Assembly: GCA_944326495.1 (NCBI GenBank)
Contig: CALVEE010000233.1
Coordinates: forward strand, 1 to 7,868
From: Candidatus Gastranaerophilales bacterium
GTDB taxonomy: Bacteria > Cyanobacteriota > Vampirovibrionia > Gastranaerophilales > Gastranaerophilaceae
Length of the DNA stretch: 7,868 nucleotides
Direction: 5' to 3'
Both the position numbers and the translations under genes were made by a program. Under the pieces are notes generated by a model. The model did not search any database. It saw only the letters and a program-made list of their open reading frames with translations, and was not told the origin of the DNA. This document shows, one piece after another, positions 5,072 to 7,868 of this stretch. Within the stretch, counting starts at the first letter, position 1. Each line of letters starts with the position of its first letter.

Positions 5072-6073
5072 ATGAAATTAACTGTACTTGGCCCCGGCTG
5101 CTGGGGATTAACATTAGCCTGGCTTTTAAACGATAATTTTGAAGATATAACAATCTGGGGAAGAGAATGTGATTTGAATGAAGATTTAATCATCAATAAA
5201 CACTGTTCAAAGCCTCTGGAAGTGCAGTTAGATAAGAAAGTTGTATTCACATCCGACATAAAATCCGCAATCGAAGGCGCTGATATAATACTTTCAGTAG
5301 TCGCAACCTCCGGCGTAAGAAGTGTCTGCGAACAGCTAAAGTCTGCCGGCATCAAGCCATCACAGCCGCTTGTAAATGCTTCTAAGGGACTTGAGTTAAA
5401 TTCACTTATGCGAATGTCTGAAGTAATAAAAGATGTGCTTCCTGAGCAAAAAGTTGTAATCTTATCAGGGCCTACACTGGCAAAAGAAGTTTTACTAGGC
5501 AAACCCACCGCTGCCTCTGTGGCCTGCGATGATATCGAAACTGCAGAATTTGTACAAAAAGCTTGTAATGTGCCGGGAAGATTTAGATTATATACAAATT
5601 CTGACGTAATCGGAGTAGAACTCGGCGGGAGCTTGAAAAATGTTATCGCAATCGCATCTGGCTTTGCCCATGCTATGGATTTAGGGGACAATTGTATGGG
5701 CACACTTTTAACCCGCGGTATGGCAGAAATCGTAAGACTCTCGGTTAAGCTCGGCGCTAATCCCTCTACATTATACGGCCTTTCCGGAATGGGCGATTTA
5801 ATTGCAACCTGCTCAAGCCCGATGTCCAGAAATTATACAGTAGGCGCAATGCTTGGCAAAGGTAAAAAAATCGATGATATCCTAAAAGAACTCGGTTCTG
5901 TTGCAGAAGGCGTAAAAACTTCTAAAGCCGTATGCGACTTAGCAAAAAAACTTGATGTAGATGTTCCTGTATCGAGCGCAATATATGAAGCTGTTTACAC
6001 AGATATTACTCCGGAAGAAGTCTTATCAAAACTTATGAACCGAAAACTAAAGAAGGAAGAAAGCTATGATTAA
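5072..6073 (+). CDS. gpsA: Glycerol-3-phosphate dehydrogenase [NAD(P)+]
   Basis: GpsA reduces dihydroxyacetone phosphate to sn-glycerol-3-phosphate in the cytoplasm, the entry to phospholipid synthesis. I take the ATG at 5072 (333 aa, normal for the family) because GAAGGA lies 7 bases upstream. An upstream in-frame GTG at 5033 would place the TATAAT promoter box inside the gene. The N-terminal Rossmann fold carries the dinucleotide motif GPGCWG (residues 7-12); the usual form is GAGxWG, so Pro8 and Cys10 are slightly unusual. Further hallmarks are NASKGLE with Lys105, SGPTLAKEV (132-140), and GVELGGSLKNVIAIASG (181-197) with the conserved catalytic Lys189. GLSGMGDL (236-243) and SRNY (252-255) follow in the helical substrate domain. 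It is the first gene of a plus-strand cluster, and its last 8 bases overlap the start of the RicT-like gene. Confidence 0.97.
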   Translation: MKLTVLGPGCWGLTLAWLLNDNFEDITIWGRECDLNEDLIINKHCSKPLEVQLDKKVVFTSDIKSAIEGADIILSVVATSGVRSVCEQLKSAGIKPSQPLVNASKGLELNSLMRMSEVIKDVLPEQKVVILSGPTLAKEVLLGKPTAASVACDDIETAEFVQKACNVPGRFRLYTNSDVIGVELGGSLKNVIAIASGFAHAMDLGDNCMGTLLTRGMAEIVRLSVKLGANPSTLYGLSGMGDLIATCSSPMSRNYTVGAMLGKGKKIDDILKELGSVAEGVKTSKAVCDLAKKLDVDVPVSSAIYEAVYTDITPEEVLSKLMNRKLKKEESYD

Positions 6074-7001
6074 ATACGGCGTTAAATATTTAAAAAACAG
6101 CTTTGTTCCCCTAAAATGTCCTGAAAATGTTAATTTAGACGACGGACAGCTAATTATAGCACGGACAGAAAAAGGTGAAGAAGTCTTAAAAGCGTTTCTT
6201 TTACCTGTATGCGTAGCCAAACGCTTTGAAGCATCAGACAAAACTCCGGAAGCATTTGAGTTTGTCCGCATAATGACCCAGGAAGATATGATGATATATG
6301 AAGAGCTGAAAAAAGAAGAAGTGACATCTTTTTTCAAATGCAAAGAACTCGTCAAAAAACATAATCTTAATATGAATTTGGTTCAATGCAGAATAACTTT
6401 TGACAGACGTAAAATCTCTTTTTATTATACAGCTCCTGAACGTGTAGATTTTAGAGAACTTCTAAAAGATTTAACACAAGTATTCAAACGCATGCGTATT
6501 GATCTCCGCCATATCGGAGTCCGGGATGAATCCTCAATAATGGACGGCTGCGGAATTTGCGGAAAACCTTTCTGCTGCTCCAGTTATTTAAGAAAATTTG
6601 AATCTATAAATGTAAAATTAGCCAAAGACCAGGGAATGCCGATTGCCCCGTCTAAAATTTCCGGCACCTGCGGACGCTTATTGTGCTGCCTTACTTATGA
6701 ATATTCAAACTACATAGAAGCTGCTAAAGGCATGCCTCCTGTAGGTTCAACTGTTATGACCCCGATTGGACTCGGAAAAGTTTGTTTTATACAATTTCTT
6801 AACAATTCGGTTGCAGTAAAATTTGAAGATGGTAAAATAAAAGAGTTCGATAAGTCTGAAATCGAAATGGTCGATGCAGACGTCAATGTCGATATAGAAA
6901 TAACAACTATCAACAACTACTCAACAACGGATGAAAAAGTTGATGCAAAACAGCTTAAACAGCTGGAAGATGATAGAAACAGCTCAACAGGAAATGTGTA
7001 A
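6066..7001 (+). CDS. ricT: PSP1 domain protein, RicT/YaaT-like
   Basis: A 311-aa member of the PSP1 C-terminal family. In Bacillus subtilis RicT (YaaT) works with RicA and RicF in a complex carrying Fe-S clusters that helps RNase Y process RNA and affects sporulation and competence. The same role here is inference. The family core runs from DRRKISFYYTAPERVDFREL (113-132) through RHIGVRDESS (148-157), the cysteine motif GCGICGKPFCCSSYL (161-175), KLAKDQGMP (184-192) and SGTCGRLLCCLTYEY (199-213). Cysteines 162, 165, 170, 171, 202, 207 and 208 are likely metal or redox ligands. A small beta-rich segment follows (VGSTVMTPIGLGKV, 226-239), and the last 30 residues look disordered. The ATG at 6066 has AGAAGGA 8 bases upstream and overlaps the end of gpsA, which suggests translational coupling. 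No RicA or RicF gene is visible in the window. Confidence 0.92.
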   Translation: MIKYGVKYLKNSFVPLKCPENVNLDDGQLIIARTEKGEEVLKAFLLPVCVAKRFEASDKTPEAFEFVRIMTQEDMMIYEELKKEEVTSFFKCKELVKKHNLNMNLVQCRITFDRRKISFYYTAPERVDFRELLKDLTQVFKRMRIDLRHIGVRDESSIMDGCGICGKPFCCSSYLRKFESINVKLAKDQGMPIAPSKISGTCGRLLCCLTYEYSNYIEAAKGMPPVGSTVMTPIGLGKVCFIQFLNNSVAVKFEDGKIKEFDKSEIEMVDADVNVDIEITTINNYSTTDEKVDAKQLKQLEDDRNSSTGNV

Positions 7002-7017
7002 AAGTAAAGGTTGAATT

Positions 7018-7557
7018 ATGAATATACAATCAGTTAATACAGGCACCCCGCAAGTAAGTTTTCAACGGCTTATTATAAAACAAGGAAGTTTTTCTGCTCT
7101 TAAACAATCGAAATACTTCCCGCAAAATAAAAACACCCCTATTTATGAAAATAATATGCACGAATTTTACAGAAAACTTATACAACTAAAAAAACGCGCA
7201 GATAACAATGAATACTATAATGTAATACTAAAACCGGATAGAAAAATTAACGGCAAACAGGGATTTCTTGTTATTGAAAATAATGAAGGCCGTGAACAAG
7301 ACGGATTCAAACAACCGTTTAATGAATTACTTAGAATCCGGGCTTTTGAACCTAAGGAATATTATACATCCTCTGAGATTTCCAATCCTATAAACCGTTG
7401 GTATAAAAACAGGCAAATCGCAAAAAGAAATAAGCAGCTCATTAACGGAGAAATAAACTTAAGACAATTTTTAAACATAATTTATAAACGTATTGAAAGT
7501 TTTGTTAATAATGCAGAGTATCTTGCAGATTTACGCAAATTAAAAGAAGGGAGTTAG
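7018..7557 (+). CDS. Hypothetical protein, 179 aa, with TPxxSFQ leader
   Basis: I do not recognise this protein. It opens with a Thr/Gln/Ser-rich leader, MNIQSVNTGTPQVSFQ, followed by LIIKQGSFSALKQ. The leader is similar in style to that of the 73-aa protein at 1925-2146 (TPAFKGG). Residues about 47-80 look like an alpha helix followed by a beta strand (RKLIQLKKRADNNEYYNVIL). Residues about 130-175 are basic and helical (RWYKNRQIAKRNKQLI). No signal peptide, membrane segment or catalytic motif is visible. The ATG at 7018 has AAAGG 7 bases upstream. It starts 16 bases after the RicT-like gene and ends one base before the next start, so it is part of the same transcription unit. Confidence 0.85.
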   Translation: MNIQSVNTGTPQVSFQRLIIKQGSFSALKQSKYFPQNKNTPIYENNMHEFYRKLIQLKKRADNNEYYNVILKPDRKINGKQGFLVIENNEGREQDGFKQPFNELLRIRAFEPKEYYTSSEISNPINRWYKNRQIAKRNKQLINGEINLRQFLNIIYKRIESFVNNAEYLADLRKLKEGS

Positions 7558-7558
7558 T

Positions 7559-7868
7559 ATGATAGAAAGAATTGAAAAACTACAGATTATTTCATTAGGC
7601 CTTTTGGTGTCAATTGCGATTGTAATTTCAACACAGATGATATCATCAACAGTGTCCAAAAATGAAATTTCCGTTACAGGTTCAGCTTATGAGATAGTTA
7701 AATCCGATTCCGGGACTTTAAATTTTGATATCGTTATCAAACGCCCGACTAAACAAACTGCTTACAGCGCTTTGCAAACACAGCTAAAAACTGTCGAAGA
7801 TTATCTTGCATCAAAACAGATAAAAAATATTGAAAGAAAAACAATAAACGGATATTATTCTTACAAAC
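7559..7868 (+). CDS. SIMPL domain (DUF541) protein, N-terminal part (3' end outside window)
   Basis: The frame is open from the ATG at 7559 to the end of the window (103 codons). The start is backed by AGAAGGGAG 5 bases upstream, and it follows the previous stop by a single base. After a short charged start (MIERIEK), residues about 8-27 form one hydrophobic helix (IISLGLLVSIAIVI), a signal anchor or uncleaved signal. The next part, EISVTGSAYEIVKSDSGTL with IVIKRP, matches the start of SIMPL/DUF541 domains (usual form: hydrophobic-x-VxGxGxxxxxPDxAxhxh). A helix with spaced Tyr, Leu and Val residues, as in YggE-like proteins, comes after it. These are envelope-located proteins of poorly known role, linked in some bacteria to oxidative stress. 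The last gene seen in the gpsA cluster. Confidence 0.83.
   Translation, partial: MIERIEKLQIISLGLLVSIAIVISTQMISSTVSKNEISVTGSAYEIVKSDSGTLNFDIVIKRPTKQTAYSALQTQLKTVEDYLASKQIKNIERKTINGYYSYK

Noticed and set aside
5020..5703. 227-codon minus-strand frame
   Set aside because: It is antisense to gpsA, which has all family motifs; the protein is Ser-rich shadow sequence.
6047..6355. 102-codon minus-strand frame
   Set aside because: Antisense to the end of gpsA and the start of the RicT-like gene, with no ribosome site or motif.
6710..6916. 68-codon minus-strand frame
   Set aside because: Antisense to the conserved PSP1 protein and shows no features of its own.

Overview
The window looks like a chromosomal segment of a low-G+C, gut-associated non-photosynthetic relative of Cyanobacteria (Gastranaerophilales/Melainabacteria type). 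This is inferred from A+T-rich codon use, the Cys-rich PSP1/RicT protein next to gpsA, and small hypothetical proteins that begin with an 'MNI...TPxF' leader, which I associate with that lineage. No rRNA or other marker gene is present to prove it.

Layout. (1) Positions 1-531, plus strand: the 3' part of murQ (MurNAc-6-phosphate etherase, peptidoglycan recycling). (2) Positions 521-1066: a decayed zone with no intact gene. It holds the C-terminal remnant of a peptidoglycan amidase on the minus strand (521-700), a G+C-rich structured repeat-like element (about 701-985), a REP-like GTAG hairpin (about 1001-1021), and the last 13 codons of a further amidase copy (1025-1066). (3) Positions 1076-4951, minus strand: a 259-aa protein with a JAMM/JAB-like metal-site signature, a 73-aa small protein, and an 877-aa enzyme joining a GH24 lysozyme domain, LysM repeats and an Amidase_3 domain. 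The remnant and the tail are paralogues of the end of this enzyme, so the region was probably once a tandem array of amidase genes. A possible response-regulator N-terminus (plus strand, about 2269-2328) is cut off where the intact gene ends. (4) Positions 5009-7868, plus strand: a tightly packed cluster of gpsA, a RicT/YaaT-like PSP1 gene, a 179-aa hypothetical gene and the start of a SIMPL-domain (DUF541) gene. It is preceded by a TATAAT box with tandem 10-bp repeats.

How the genes fit together. murQ and the lysozyme-amidase share a peptidoglycan turnover theme. The enzyme cuts both glycan and peptide bonds, while MurQ recycles MurNAc-6P. The gpsA cluster supplies glycerol-3-phosphate for phospholipids, and the RicT-like protein may act in RNA processing. 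The most unusual parts are the remodelled amidase locus with its inserted structured element, the bifunctional hydrolase without a visible signal peptide, and the JAMM-like hypothetical.
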